From Phascolomyces articulosus (Eukaryota; Mucoromycota; Mucoromycetes; Mucorales; Lichtheimiaceae), in contig JAIXMP010000004.1 of assembly GCA_025677815.1 (NCBI GenBank), forward strand, positions 248,001-312,000: a stretch of DNA of 64,000 nt. Direction: 5' to 3'. Below are positions 26,749 to 41,136 of this stretch, piece by piece. The stretch's first letter is position 1; every line of letters begins with the position of its first letter. The translations under genes were made by a program, and so were the position numbers. The notes beneath the pieces are model-generated. The model saw only the letters and a program-made list of their open reading frames with translations, did no database searches and was not told the DNA's origin.

Positions 26749-27287
26749 ATGGACCAAGAGTTAAATTCCACACTCGATCAAATGTTTGTCATTTTTTCTT
26801 TTAATAATCTATTTTTATAGATATTATATTGTTTTCATTAACCGTTGTTTTATTATTATAAAAAGTGCGAGTAAAGAAGATGTCAAAGGTGTATTATTAG
26901 CGGACGAAATGGGATTATGTCTTGGAGGTGAGAAAGAAGAAAGAATAACGATTGAGAGCGAACAAGTTTAATTAAAACTATAGCCCAACAAACTCAAAAT
27001 CTCGACCGCTTTTTTTATTCAATAATATAGCAAGAGGTATTGCAAAGAGTGATGCAGCAGCTAATGCAGCAGCCATTGCACGAACGGCTCGCGAACTTGC
27101 CTTGCCTTCTTTAGAAGATCAAGATAAATCACAATACCCAACCATCACATTGGCTTTTGAACACAGGTAAAATATACATATATAATATCTCTATCATCAA
27201 GTTTATTTTTTACTGATATATGATCAATCTAATAGCAAAGTCGTTATCCGTAATGAAGGATCATTTACCCTTGCCATTTTCATGTAA
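26749..27287 (+). CDS. LAMTOR5-like Ragulator subunit (HBXIP family)
   Basis: Four short exons: 26749-26783, 26866-26927, 27031-27166, 27236-27287; 94 aa, close to the 91 aa of animal LAMTOR5. LAMTOR5 is a roadblock-fold subunit of the lysosomal Ragulator complex that anchors Rag GTPases for amino-acid signalling to TORC1. Visible blocks: MDQELNSTLDQ at the N terminus, then VKGVLLADEMGLCLGARG (aligning to the GVLCTDSQGLNLGCRG region), an alanine-rich helix (DAAANAAAIARTAREL), TITLAFEHSKVVIRN and the last strand FTLAIFM. The first donor is GTTTGT, the same variant used once in DNA2. No single open frame covers the gene. The assignment rests on pattern and length; confidence in the gene is higher than in the exact orthology. 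Confidence 0.78.
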
Positions 27288-27311
27288 AAAAAAACCTACA
27301 CGTACATTTTT

Positions 27312-28594
27312 TTATTTCTTATTAAAAAAACTCGTAATCTTTTGTTTCTTCTTGACGTTATCATGGCTATTCATTTTTTTATCAATATTATGGATCATCT
27401 CCTTTTTTATGGGTTTCATGACTGATTTTTCATTATCCTCATCGTGTTCACGTTTAAGTCCCTTCGTTGTTGTAGTTGTTGCTGTAGTTGTTGCTGGTGG
27501 TTCTTTTTGTTTTTTAAAAAAATTGGAGATGGACCCTTTCAGTTGGTCCACAGGTACAACGAAATCTGGTGAGTTGTTTTTGGTCGATCCAACAGCATCT
27601 GTTACTTGATAACTTTTGTTTTTAACATGATGTGATATGGGAGGATAGGATCGTTATATTGTTTTGTAGTATAAGATGTTTTTTTTTTTCGTTGTTATTA
27701 GTATTATCCATCCACTGAATATTCTCTCCCCACCAACAAACAGGAACTTACCAATCCAACTTTCCTTCAAATGGATGCATAATTTCTACATGTTTTTTAT
27801 TCCAAGGTTCATCTGATAACCAAGTATCCACATCAGAGGAACTATTTTCCAGTATAACAGGCATACGGTTATGTAAAAATTCGAAAAATGAAGATGCTGC
27901 TGTGGTGATAATAGTACATGTATATAATTTCTGACCTATATATACATATTGGATGAGTTGTTACGGTTTATAGATATAAAATCTCTGCTAATATTGTTAC
28001 CGTCGATATGAGATACGTCGTAAAGTCCAGCAAAAAGCATAAGTTTTCCATCTTTTCTTTTTGTATAGTGTGGAATCTTTTTACCACCTTGAAGTTGTTT
28101 CCATTCATAGAACCTATTATCAGTAGGAATTATTGTTTGTTCAGTATAACAAAAATTGTTATATACATATAAATCCTACCCTTCTGAAACTACAACACAA
28201 CGATTTTTGTTTTTTGCATGATCAAACATGGAGGGTCCATCTGTCAAAGTATCAGAACGTGCATTAATCGGCTAAATAGAATATATTGCTATAGATCAAT
28301 ATATAATCCAAGTTTTTCCATATGACACCATAGATTTATTAAATCTTATACCTGTCGTTCAGGATACTGTTTTGCCCAACTTGGAATAAAACCCCATTGC
28401 ATAGTTTGCATCACAAGTTCTTTTGACCCTTCCGTTGTTCTTCGAACAACAGGAATGAACTTGCGTGGTCCCACGTTAAAGCTTGGAAAAAATTTGTCTT
28501 CGTTTACCCATTCATTGCTAATAGCCACATTACTCTCTTTGACTTTATTCCTTAATGCTTCAGGACACAATGAACATGCAAATCGTCCACACAT
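27312..28594 (-). CDS. HMCES: HMCES/SRAP-domain abasic-site sensor
   Basis: Five exons on the minus strand: 28352-28594, 28180-28271, 28001-28113, 27752-27935, 27312-27612; 310 aa. SRAP proteins shield abasic sites in single-stranded DNA by forming a thiazolidine link through Cys2. The catalytic set is present: MCGRF with Cys2, INARSDT, the active Glu in SEGFYEWK, and the His in FLHNRMPVIL. The conserved block NNSPDFVVPV closes the domain near residue 240. A basic T-rich tail follows with two PIP-like motifs: SISNFFKK just after the domain and KITSFFNKK at the very C terminus. The final acceptor (CAAAAG at 27613-27618) is weak but is the only one that keeps the frame. It shares a 254 bp divergent promoter with ERB1. 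Confidence 0.93.
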
Positions 28595-28848
28595 GGTTTT
28601 ATTGTTTTTTTGAAGTCGTTATAACGTGTTTTGGTGTGGTATTAAAAAAGGTAAAGCGCAGCATCCTGGGTCCAAAATTGGTAAATTAGCAAAGTGTGAA
28701 AGCGAATCACTTATAGTGTAAAAAGCCACAGTCTATTTGGGCTGACTTTTTTTTTTGGCAGGAAAGTTGAACTTTTTTTTCGAGTATAACATATAGTCCT
28801 CTCCTACTTGACTTTGACACTTTCTTTTCCGCTTAATCATTTTGAACC
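28595..28848. promoter_or_regulatory. Divergent promoter HMCES/ERB1
   Basis: Only 254 bp separate the two start codons, so both genes must use this spacer. It contains T runs near the ERB1 side (28748-28756, 28773-28780) and a pyrimidine-rich leader (28796-28838) directly before the ERB1 ATG. No TATA box is clear. Confidence 0.7.
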
Positions 28849-31800
28849 ATGCCGAAAAAATCAGTGAAGTTTGCTGCCAAGCTTCATGAAAAGGCACCAA
28901 AGACCTCCAAAGAACCTGCAAAGCCTAACGCCAAAGTAGCTAAACCTGCCCTTAAATCCAAATCGAAAACCATAAAGTCCTCTCAACAACAATCGATTAC
29001 AACACAAGGCAATGGTAAACGATCATTAAAGAAACGCGCTGCTGAAGCTTTGGAAGAAGAAGAGGATAGCGATAATGATTCTGATTATGGTGAGATCGCA
29101 CTCGATGCTGGTGATTCGGACGGGGACGAAGAAATAGAAGCCATGGAAAATGATATTGACGACGAAAGTGATAGCGAGATTGAAGCATTCCCCGAATTAA
29201 GCATTAGCAGTGATGAAGAGGATAGTGATTATGATGATTATAAGGCTGATGCAGATGATCAAGAGGAAAGAAGTCAGGAGGATGAGGATGAAGAAGAAGA
29301 GGAAGAGGACGATGATTATATGGCCGGTGATAGTTTGGATGAGGCTGATTTGGAAGAAGAAGAATTGAAGATCCAGTAAGTTGTTTATATTTAAATCTGA
29401 AAAAAGAACCATTGAGCTATTAATTATTGATTAACTAATATATTTATCGACTTCTTTTAGAAAACCTCTCGAAAAATTACCAGAAATCGAAGCAAATTAT
29501 GACAGTGACAGTTCAACCGAAGAGGTATGTAAAGCAGGTTTCTTATGTCTTTTTTTCTTCATAGTGATCTGAGATAATGAACAAATAATAATATTATATA
29601 TATAGACTGAGAACACAGTCGGTAACGTTCCCGCTGATTGGTACAAGGATATGCCTCATATTGGTTATGACATTGATGGCAAAAAGATCTTGAAGCCAGC
29701 AACAGCAGATGAACTCGAAAAGTTCTTGTCAACAATGGATGATCCTGATTCGTGGAAGACTGTTCGTAGTGATAAGGAAGGCAAGGATATTGTTTTGAAC
29801 GATGAAGAAATGGATATCATTCAACGATTACAACGTGGTATTATTCCTGATTCCGATTATAATCCTTATGAACCCACCGTCGAATGGTTTACAAGCAAGA
29901 CGGAACAAATGCCATTGTCTGCTCGCCCTGAACCTAAGCGTCGTTTCATTCCATCCAAATGGGAAGCTAAAAAGGTAATAATTATAACGATGAGATGAAT
30001 ATGCTATAAATAGACGAAATATGCTAAACTTTGGTTATCTGATCTTATATTAGGTCATGAAAATTGTTAAAGCCATTCGTCAAGGTCGTATTGTTCCAAG
30101 AAAACCAAAGGATGAGAAGCCAAGATTCTATAATTTGTGGGGTGATGATGATAAGCCGCGTGAAGATCATGTTATGCATATTGTTGCACCCAAGATGAAA
30201 TTGCCAGAGCATGATGAAAGTTACAATCCACCAGAAGAATACCTTCCTGATGAAGAGGAAAGTAAACAGTGGCATGATTTGGATCCTGAAGATCGACCCA
30301 AGAATTATCTTCCCAAAAAGTAAGTAAAAAGAGAGTGTTAAAAAAAGAGAATGTGTAATGACTTATATATTTAATTACAAAATTAGGTACACGAGCTTGC
30401 GTCATGTCCCAGCTTACGATCGATTCATTCAAGAACGATTCCAACGCTGTTTGGATTTGTATCTGGCTCCACGTGTTCGAAAGAACAGAGTATGTGTTAT
30501 GATGTTTTTTTATATAAAAGTTCATCTTATCAATGGGAACAAAAACTAATAGACATAATTTATTATTATTATTATTATTATTAGCTCAATGTCGATCCCG
30601 ATTCTCTCATACCAAAATTACCAAGTCCAAAGGACTTGCAACCTTTCCCAACTGCTCAATCCCTTTCATACGACGGTCATACAGCACGTATACGTTGTCT
30701 TTCTGTACATTCTTCTGGACTCTATCTTTTATCTGGTTCTGACGATCATACCATCCGCATGTGGGAAGTATCTACAGGACGTTGTCTCTTCTTATGGCAA
30801 TTCAAGGATGTTATCCATGCCATTTCTTGGAATCCTAACCCAGATCTTTGGTTATTTGGTGTTTCTGTCGGTCATGGTGAAGTGCTCTTAATTTCACCAC
30901 CCAAGTTATGTTCGGGTGAAATTGCCATGGCAACCGATCAATACATCAAGAGTGGATACACTCGACCTACCACAGAAGAAGAAAAGACACGCCAAGTCAT
31001 TAGCTGGTCTAAACCTTCTGAAAAGGATGAAGAAAAATACGGTTTCAAAGTACGATTACAACATAGTCAAACTGTTAAACAAATTACATGGCATCGTAAG
31101 GGTGATTATTTTGCCACAGTCGCACCAGATGCTCGACAAGTATTGATTCATCAAGCTACAAAGCATCAGACACAAACTCCATTCAGTCGACTCAAGGGTA
31201 TTGTCCAAAAGGTCGCTTTCCATCCTGTAAAACCTATATTCTTTGTCGCGGTATGTTTTGAGATACGATTTATTTTGTATTTTCTTCTTTTCTGTTCCAA
31301 TATATTCATTTATTATATTATTGGATCTTAATTTAGACACAAATTTATGTACGAGTATACGATTTAATGCAACAACAATTAGTCAAGACAATGCAACCTG
31401 GTGTAAAATGGATTTCAAGTATTGATGTTCACCCAGGAGGTGACAACTTGATCATTGGTAGTTACGATAAGAAGGTGTGCTGGTTTGATATGGATCTTGG
31501 TTCACGTCCATACAAATCTTTGAGGTAATAATAGCAAACAAAGAAAAGTCAAAGATAAACGTGAAAACTAAAACTTTCTATTTACAAATAGATACCATGA
31601 AAAGGCCGTTCGTCAAGTAGCATATCATCGCCGTTATCCTCTCTTTGCATCATCATCAGACGATGGTTCTATTCAAATATTCTATGGCATGGTTTACAAT
31701 GATTTACTTCAAAACCCATTGATTGTGCCAGTCAAGATCTTGAGAGGTCACGAAGTAAAGGATAGTCTTGGTATGTTTTTAACCCAAAAAATAATTTATT

Positions 31801-31950
31801 AGTTACAAATTCTATTTTGTCATTCCCATCAAAAGTTTCTAACATATTGCATTTTTTACGTATTTAGGTGTATTGAATATCGAATTTCATCCTACACAAC
31901 CATGGATCTTCTCCTCAGGTGCTGATGGATCATTACGGTTGTGGACTTAA
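28849..31950 (+). CDS. ERB1: ERB1/BOP1 ribosome biogenesis factor
   Basis: Nine exons: 28849-29375, 29461-29524, 29606-29974, 30054-30319, 30387-30489, 30585-31250, 31337-31524, 31592-31770, 31868-31950; 814 aa. ERB1 forms the PeBoW complex with NOP7 and YTM1 and is needed for 27S pre-rRNA processing and 60S assembly in the nucleolus. A basic N terminus and a long acidic region lead into the BOP1 N-terminal domain: [98 protein letters not shown]-terminal seven-bladed WD40 domain follows: [32 protein letters not shown], and finally [12 protein letters not shown]. All conserved blocks are intact. Confidence 0.96.
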
Positions 31951-32348
31951 AAAAAATTAATATTATTATTATGCATTGGTTTTGGTTTTTTTTTTTCATA
32001 ATTACTTTTTTATAATCACATTAAAAATAGCAGCATCCTACATTTTTTTTTACTTTTCATTTAAACGAGCAATCTTTTTTTTTCCTTGAATATAATATAT
32101 GCAATTTTTTTTCAGCAATTTTTTTTTCTGTTATGTTGTTATGAGGGAAATGGGGAAGAGATAAATGTGGTGAGAGAGAGAAGGGAAAAAGAGAGAACTG
32201 ATTTTCTATAAAAAATCAAATTAAGATCCTACAAGTGAAAAAAATATGAGATGTTATGATATAGTTTTTGCCTTTTTTTTTGTCGTTATTGTTACTGTTG
32301 TTGTCTTTTTGGATAATAAATGGTTGGTTGCTTTTTGCATTATTCGTC
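31951..32348. other. Convergent 3' spacer ERB1/U2AF
   Basis: 398 bp, very T-rich on the plus strand (31988-32120), holding the two 3' UTRs. No gene is seen. Confidence 0.6.
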
Positions 32349-34972
<2,624 letters not shown>

Positions 34973-35142
34973 GATGAAACTATAAAAAGCTAAAAAAAAA
35001 TGCAAAATGACTTGCTTTGGAAAGAAAGAAAGACCTTGAAGAAAAAAAATTGTTCTTAAGTCTGTTCTGCGGACCCTGAAAATACAATATATCCTCTCTT
35101 TTTTCCACACGCAGACACGAAAAAAAAAAAAAAAACGTTATC
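34973..35142. promoter_or_regulatory. Divergent promoter U2AF/EI24-like
   Basis: 170 bp separate the two start codons, so this segment carries both promoters. It contains A runs at 35040-35048 and 35120-35135. No clear TATA box. Confidence 0.65.
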
Positions 35143-36485
35143 ATGGGGACCATCGTTCAACACGGTCAATATTTTATTAGTGGATTACAACAAGCATTTC
35201 AATGGATCAGGGTGATTTCTCTTATATACTCGCAAGTACCTGTCAATGGCATTATAGACTTCGTGAAAGACTGATTTTGGTTTCTCGACTCTTCTCTCGA
35301 CAACAATAGTTCTCCTGTTATTCAAAAAGCGATAGCCAAAACTATTTGTCTTAATGGGATTATCTATTTAGGGGCTCTAGTGATAATAGATACTATTTAT
35401 ACGGATCACACTATCTTTGGTTATTCATACATGGTAAGTTTCCTTGATGTTTGTAATTTGAGCGGATGGCTTTAGGATAATGGTGATGATAATCAATCTT
35501 ATCCCCCAAAAAACTAAAATTTCGTGTATATTCGTTCATCCATTTTTTCTGTAATATAAAAAAATGATACCAGCATTTGACAGGATATCCAATGTACATG
35601 ATATGTCTTTTGGTGAATTCAAGCTTGTTTTCTCAAATTGCATTAGAAGCTTTTCAAGTTCATGCAAATGAATATCAACGACCTACAACGATAGTAACAA
35701 CAGCGTCTATGATTGGTAACGCACTCTTCTATATGAATTGTGCTGCACTCGTAAGAGTATTGTATTGGGTTCCACTGATTGGTACTTTTATTTCGTTTTT
35801 CGTTACTTGCTTACTTATGGCGTATTATAGTTTTGAGTATATATATTCTTCTTTTTCTCTCCGTCTCCAATTAACATATATAAATGAAATTGTGTAATTT
35901 AATATTATATATTGTATGATTTCTTTTAGATATAAATGGATTCATTTAGGGTGGTCTCTTGATCAACGATTAAGACATGTAGAGCAAAATTGGGCGTTCT
36001 TTTTTGGATTTGGTAATATACATGCACTTTTTTTATTTGAAAAGTAAATATAGTTTGTATTATTACTAACAAAAGCAACAAAAATATAGGCTTACCTGCT
36101 GCTTTACTCACATTTTTTCTTTCAACCCTTCACGCTGGTGGCGTCTTTGCTCTGATTTATCCTGGGGTAACAATAAAAATAATGATTACAACTATTACGA
36201 TTTGCTTTGTTTTTTTTTCTCCTGTATTAAGATGGATTTACATATTTTATGTAGTATATCATATTGGCCACAATGGCAACTTTGAAGCCAGTGAATGGGC
36301 CTGTTAGTACGACAACCACGTATCTCAAAATCATGAACGGCTGGTGTTTGCCCGATCGGATACCATTCTTTTGGCCCGTTGCTAAGGCAACTTATTTTGC
36401 AGCATTGTTATTAAAGAATTTGGGTGCGCCTAATATCTTGGCAATAATGTCTGAAAAGAAAGACCAATTAGGAAAAGTTGTATAA
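35143..36485 (+). CDS. EI24: EI24 family membrane protein
   Basis: Six exons: 35143-35231, 35310-35433, 35574-35836, 35930-36012, 36090-36166, 36255-36485; 288 aa. EI24 is a multi-pass ER membrane protein linked to autophagy and nuclear transport in animals. Family blocks: AFQWIRVISLIYS, SPVIQKAIAKTICLNGIIYLG, YYSFEYKWIHLGWSLDQRLRHVEQNWAFFFGFGLPAALLTFF, then VFALIYPGYIILA. Several hydrophobic helices are visible. The first intron is special: a contiguous reading runs into an in-frame TGA at 35272-35274, but using a GC donor (GCAAGT at 35232) with the TAG acceptor ending at 35309 restores frame and joins two family blocks directly (LIYS/SPVIQ). No GT donor gives the needed phase. It diverges from U2AF and converges on the F-box gene. 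Confidence 0.88.
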
Positions 36486-36776
36486 TGTCTTTAATTATAT
36501 CAATAAATGTTTATTTGTTTGGTAAACTTGGTTATTGTGAACGAATCTGACATGAAACATTGAAAGTTATTTCCATAGCATATACTTTTTTTTCTAATTT
36601 TGATGAATATATGGTATATAGTAGCTTCCATCGAGCTTGGTAAATATTTATTATTTTAAAGCATCATTGAATTTACTGGAAGTCATTTGATTTTGGATTG
36701 TAAAAGATATATAGTTCTGAATATAGATTTAACTAAATTTTACATATATTAAATGTATAATATATATTATTAGTAG

Positions 36777-39039
36777 TTATTTAGGTTTGATAACTAACAA
36801 TCCTCCACGTTCCGTAAGGATATCCTTTATTTTTTGAACCAGGTTATCGTTGTCGACTCTGTCTCCCTTGCTGGTATCATCCGTCCACGAGCCAATTTGC
36901 AAATATTTCAAGGATACAATGTTCTTCACCAAAGTATAGGCAATATTGTGATTCATCTGGGATATTTTTAAGCGTTCAAGTTGGGAAGAAGTGCTACACT
37001 CTTGCTTTTCCTTCCTGTTTGTATTATTATTTAACTACTGTTGCTATTTCCATTATCCTTATTATCAACAAAACTAAGTAACGATTTACAAAAGTCACTC
37101 GAACCACTCCAAGAGCATGAATAAAATAAACGCAGATGGCGAAGTCGTGGGCATTTTTTGGCAATTTCTTCCACAATGAATCCATTAAATTGGAGATACC
37201 GAAATTTCCAGCGAGTATCATCAAGCTCAATGGTTTCTAAGGCAGGACAATTTGAAAATAATTGAACAAGAACCGGTGAGGTTAAGGGATACCATGATCC
37301 ACCATCTATCATAAGATCTCCCGTCGATATGCGAATCTCTCGTAATTTTGGACAACCAAGAGAAGTGAGTTTGGCTAGTGCTGTTGTGCACAGCGATACG
37401 CCATCATAGCCCAAATATAAAAGTTCCAATGATGCATGTGAATTTTTGAGCACCTCGGTAACATCTTTGGATCGTACCTTTAAATTATAATGTAAAAAGC
37501 CGAAACGACGGAGAGCGCAGGGAGCATTAATAATGAATCTAGTACCTGTAGCTGTTTGATTTATTTTTTTGTAGATTTTCCCCAGTATACCATCCGTTGT
37601 GAAAGAAGATACAGTATCATTGTTGGATAATGTCAAGGAAGGTGTAATAGTCATGTCATATTCACTTTGATTGATATTACTGATGATGGTTTGTGGCATG
37701 TACGCATATCTAAATATAATCAGATTTTTGAGTCGAGGGCATGATTTAATTGCATGGTAGAAGCAAAGCCCAAGTTTAGTACGATCGTCCGTACCATATG
37801 AATCCAGGAATATATATGTCAGATTGGGACATTTTTTGATTAAAGCTGCAGTATGCTTATACACACCACCAACTTCGTTGTTGTATTTGGTGTAATACCT
37901 TGAGTCGAAATCCATGTCTATTTTGAGGTACGTGAGTGTCGAATAAAAGTGGGTAGTTGCTGGTAATGGTGTCTGCTTCCTCAGAGGAGTAAGGTATAAC
38001 GCTATTATGAAATCATTCCTATCATTGACAATAAGATCATTATAGTTCATTACGGCCACAGGATTAATATTGTTGTGTGAAAATGAAACATGGGTAAGGG
38101 TTTGTGAACAACTGGGTAACATATGTTGTATAACATCCACCTGTTGAATTGGGCAATTTATCAATTCAATTTGTTTCAAAGACGACGACATGGACCTTGC
38201 TGCATCACTCAATAGGCGTATATTTAATGCTAACATCTCTATGTTTCTAATATTTTGTTTAGTTTATTTATATAAATAACAATAGAGAGTATTGGTTTAA
38301 ATATCGTATGAAATTTCCACAGTAATTAATGTTACAATTGTTTCTATCTTTTTGACTTGAAACTTACATATTCTTTGTATGGAATCATTATTTTCTCGCA
38401 AATTTAAAAGCCAAAGTATATCATGGGTCAATACAGGATCTATAGGTTCTTCTAATCGTAATTCTTGTATTTGTTCTTGAAATATAGAGACCAATGTGGA
38501 TTGTTCCATATTTGGCGTTTCCAACGCTATCTTGCCCCAAAATTCTGGCCATTCCATCATAAAGCCTTTCCAATGTCGACAGACACAAGCGCAACGTAAT
38601 AGATCTTTGTAATCAAGGCTTCCAAAAATCAAATATAGAACATCGTATGGAATAAGTCAAAAAATCTGCTGTGATCTCTGTGTTTGATTCTTGCCACTAA
38701 TTTTTGTTTTTCCATTTGCAGCGAAGAATAGTCTGGATCATCTGGCTGTACGTATTTTAGACCTTGCAAATAAATGCTTAATGCTGCATAAGGGTCATCT
38801 TGTTCTTGATAAATCTGTACAGCGATAAAGTAACTTTTTGCTGATGTAGGTGATTCATTGATGATTTGTTCAATTGCCTTTTTTCTTTTTGAGACATTTT
38901 CATTTGTATTTACAACACGAGAAACTAAATAGCTCTCTGGTTCTGGTAATGGTGGTATTGATGGTGTTGAATACTTATCCTTTTCTAACTGGGAGATAGA
39001 TGATAAAATTGAGTTATGCACTTGTTTTAAAATGAGCAT
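36777..39039 (-). pseudogene. F-box/LRR gene with apparent frameshifts
   Basis: Minus strand. It begins MLILKQVHNSILSS and encodes a TPR-like N-terminal helical region (AKSYFIAVQIYQEQDDPYAALSIY), then an F-box (LIPYDVLYLIFGSLDYKDL, CVCRHWKGFM), then leucine-rich repeats (38236-37031 in one frame) and a final repeat (SSQLERLKISQMNHN ... SLKYLQIGS, stop at 36777-36779). The F-box protein would be an SCF substrate receptor. Two breaks show. The F-box lies one frame off the N-terminal part with no intron possible (about 38654-38657). The LRR frame stops at 37031 while the last repeat continues in another frame at 37030-36777. Between F-box and LRR, the best GT donor (38367) creates a stop, so a weaker one (38335) is needed. 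Either it is a young pseudogene or the assembly has indels. Confidence 0.6.
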
Positions 39040-40490
39040 GATTGTTAAGAAGTTATGGTGCAAAAAAAAAAGAAAAATTGAAATCTGTTTAAACATCCTA
39101 CTACAGAGTTTTTAACTCGTGAAACGTGTTACAGTTTTTCTAACAACTTTTTTATCTGGATAATAAAAGATTTTAAATTCTTTATTATTTAATAACCATC
39201 AATCTATAATTATAGTAATTAGTGTAATATGTAATTTTTCATACGGTGAAGAATGGTTGAATATAATATAATAGCTTTATCATTTGAATATATGATAATG
39301 GCAGCTTGTGAAGATGTTCAATTTTTTTAATGTTGAAGGTGTTCATCAGAATAGTACTATAACAGGAAATAGTTTTTAGCATAGCCACATTTACCTTTAT
39401 GTCTCTTTCTCCATAATGGTAATTGATGATAAGGTGCATGAATCAAGCCAAACTTTATATTTGAGTGAAAAGCGATTATGATCCACATAGACTATAGAAA
39501 ACAAAAAACAATAATTTGTAATAACAACTCGTTGTAAACGTGCGTGAGGAAACATACATCCTAATTCCACAACGAAGAAAAAGAACCCATCATGCTATTT
39601 AAGCACCATCAGTCCGAGTGAAGGTTTACTGAGGATTTTGGTATAAGTAATGCATGCTTGGCAACAAGCTACTGGCCATACAGCGTGAAACAAGTGTGTT
39701 CCTTTTTTTTTTGTATGTTGAGATTCAAGCCATTTAAGTTCGAGTAATTCAAGTTCACGAAATTCAAGTCCTCAAATCATTTATTCTTCATGTCCTCCAA
39801 ATTCTTTACGTCTTCTAACGCGTATCCTTGATCTTGCTATGTTTTTCCAATAAGTTGAATTGGAATCAACATAATGTTTTGGGAACTGAAGTCTTTGTTG
39901 AAAATGTATACCACAAATCTAATGCATGCAAGAAGAACAGAAGGTAGAAACAAAGTTAGTTGTTTATATTATTCACCAAAATAACCTGTTTACTACTGTA
40001 ATCGTTTCTTATGTAATCAAGAATAGTTAGCAAATACCTCGATATAATTGCCATGATGCAATTGTACAAAAAAAAAAAAAGAAACGCACGGTAGAAAAAT
40101 AAAACTTATCCAGTTTAAATTTATATGTGCATTATTCATTCATAGTCAAATTCCGTTTCTATCTTTTGGTATCAATGGTTTTAATATATAAAACATGATG
40201 AATTTTGATTATTTGGTAAAGCACAGTTAGAAAATAGGAATTGCATCGTACAATGGTAAACTATAACCATAAATGTTTCAATTCTATCACAGCTCAAATT
40301 TTTACACTGAATTTTGGATTTAAAATCTTTTATATTTGATTTCAAAGCCTTAATATTCTTATTACATTTTTTAATTCAAAACGTAAAGCATGAGAAATTC
40401 GTGTAGTTAATTTCACACATACAAGTTAGGCTATTAACAAAATAATATAAATCATACCATTTCTCATTTCTTTCATCCTATATATATTAG
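39040..40490. other. Spacer without a gene
   Basis: 1.45 kb upstream of the MFS remnant. I looked for the missing N-terminal transporter exons here and found no membrane-helix frame. A loose run of AAGTTC/CAAGT units occurs at 39725-39775. Confidence 0.5.
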
Positions 40491-41136
40491 GCTGCGCAAT
40501 CTATCTTGTTAAAAATACCAGGGGGTGTTTTTGCAGCTATCCTCGCCATCATACCTACCATTATTGCAGAAAGAATCCAACAAAACAATTATACAGGTGC
40601 TTCTATGTGTATCATTAGTTTTGTGGGTGTTCTTATTCTCGCTGTTATCAAAGAAGGTGCTGTCAAATTATTGGGCTATTATTTAAGTTGGGCCATGAGT
40701 GGAGGTAATATATTATCTTGGGATGGGTAAAAGGTGGAGGGATTGCGCATGGCTAATAAAAAACTAAATTTATTCGCTGATCGATTTACTCTCTATCTTT
40801 TTATATATAGCTGGAGCTCTTTTAGCAGCAACTATTGGTGCCAATGTTTCAGGCTATACAAAAAAGATTTTTTATAATAGTTGTATGGTCGCAGCTACTA
40901 CCCTTGGTTCGTTTATTGGTCCTTTAATCATGCTGGAAAGAGAAGCACCACGGTATATCACTGGTGGAATTGTCTATTGTGTTGGTAATGGAGTAGCTAT
41001 TATATGCTTTTTGTTAGATCGAGCCATTATGGTGAGAAAAAACAAGCTCCGTCTGGCAAATCCACCTGATCATCGTCCAGATTTAAGTGATGCTCCAACA
41101 GATGTAGAAGATAAAGGGTTTATTTATAAACTCTAA
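40491..41136 (+). pseudogene. 3' remnant of an MFS permease (allantoate permease-like)
   Basis: Two well-formed exons, 40491-40704 and 40811-41136, join in phase and encode about 179 residues equivalent to the C-terminal third of an anion:cation symporter-type MFS permease. They run from the GGVFAAILAIIPTIIAERI helix through YYLSWAMSGAGALLAATIGANVSGYTKK (the conserved loop that often reads WxxxNVAGHTKK) to GSFIGPLIM, a last helix and the cytosolic end GFIYKL. A good acceptor (TATATATTAG) precedes the first exon, so upstream exons once existed. The 1.4 kb upstream shows none. Frame and splice sites in the remnant are clean, so truncation may be recent or the 5' part may have been replaced. Confidence 0.7.

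Noticed and set aside
35272..35274. In-frame TGA in the EI24-like gene as a stop, readthrough or selenocysteine codon
   Set aside because: A GC-AG intron removes it and joins conserved blocks in phase; no recoding signal is needed.
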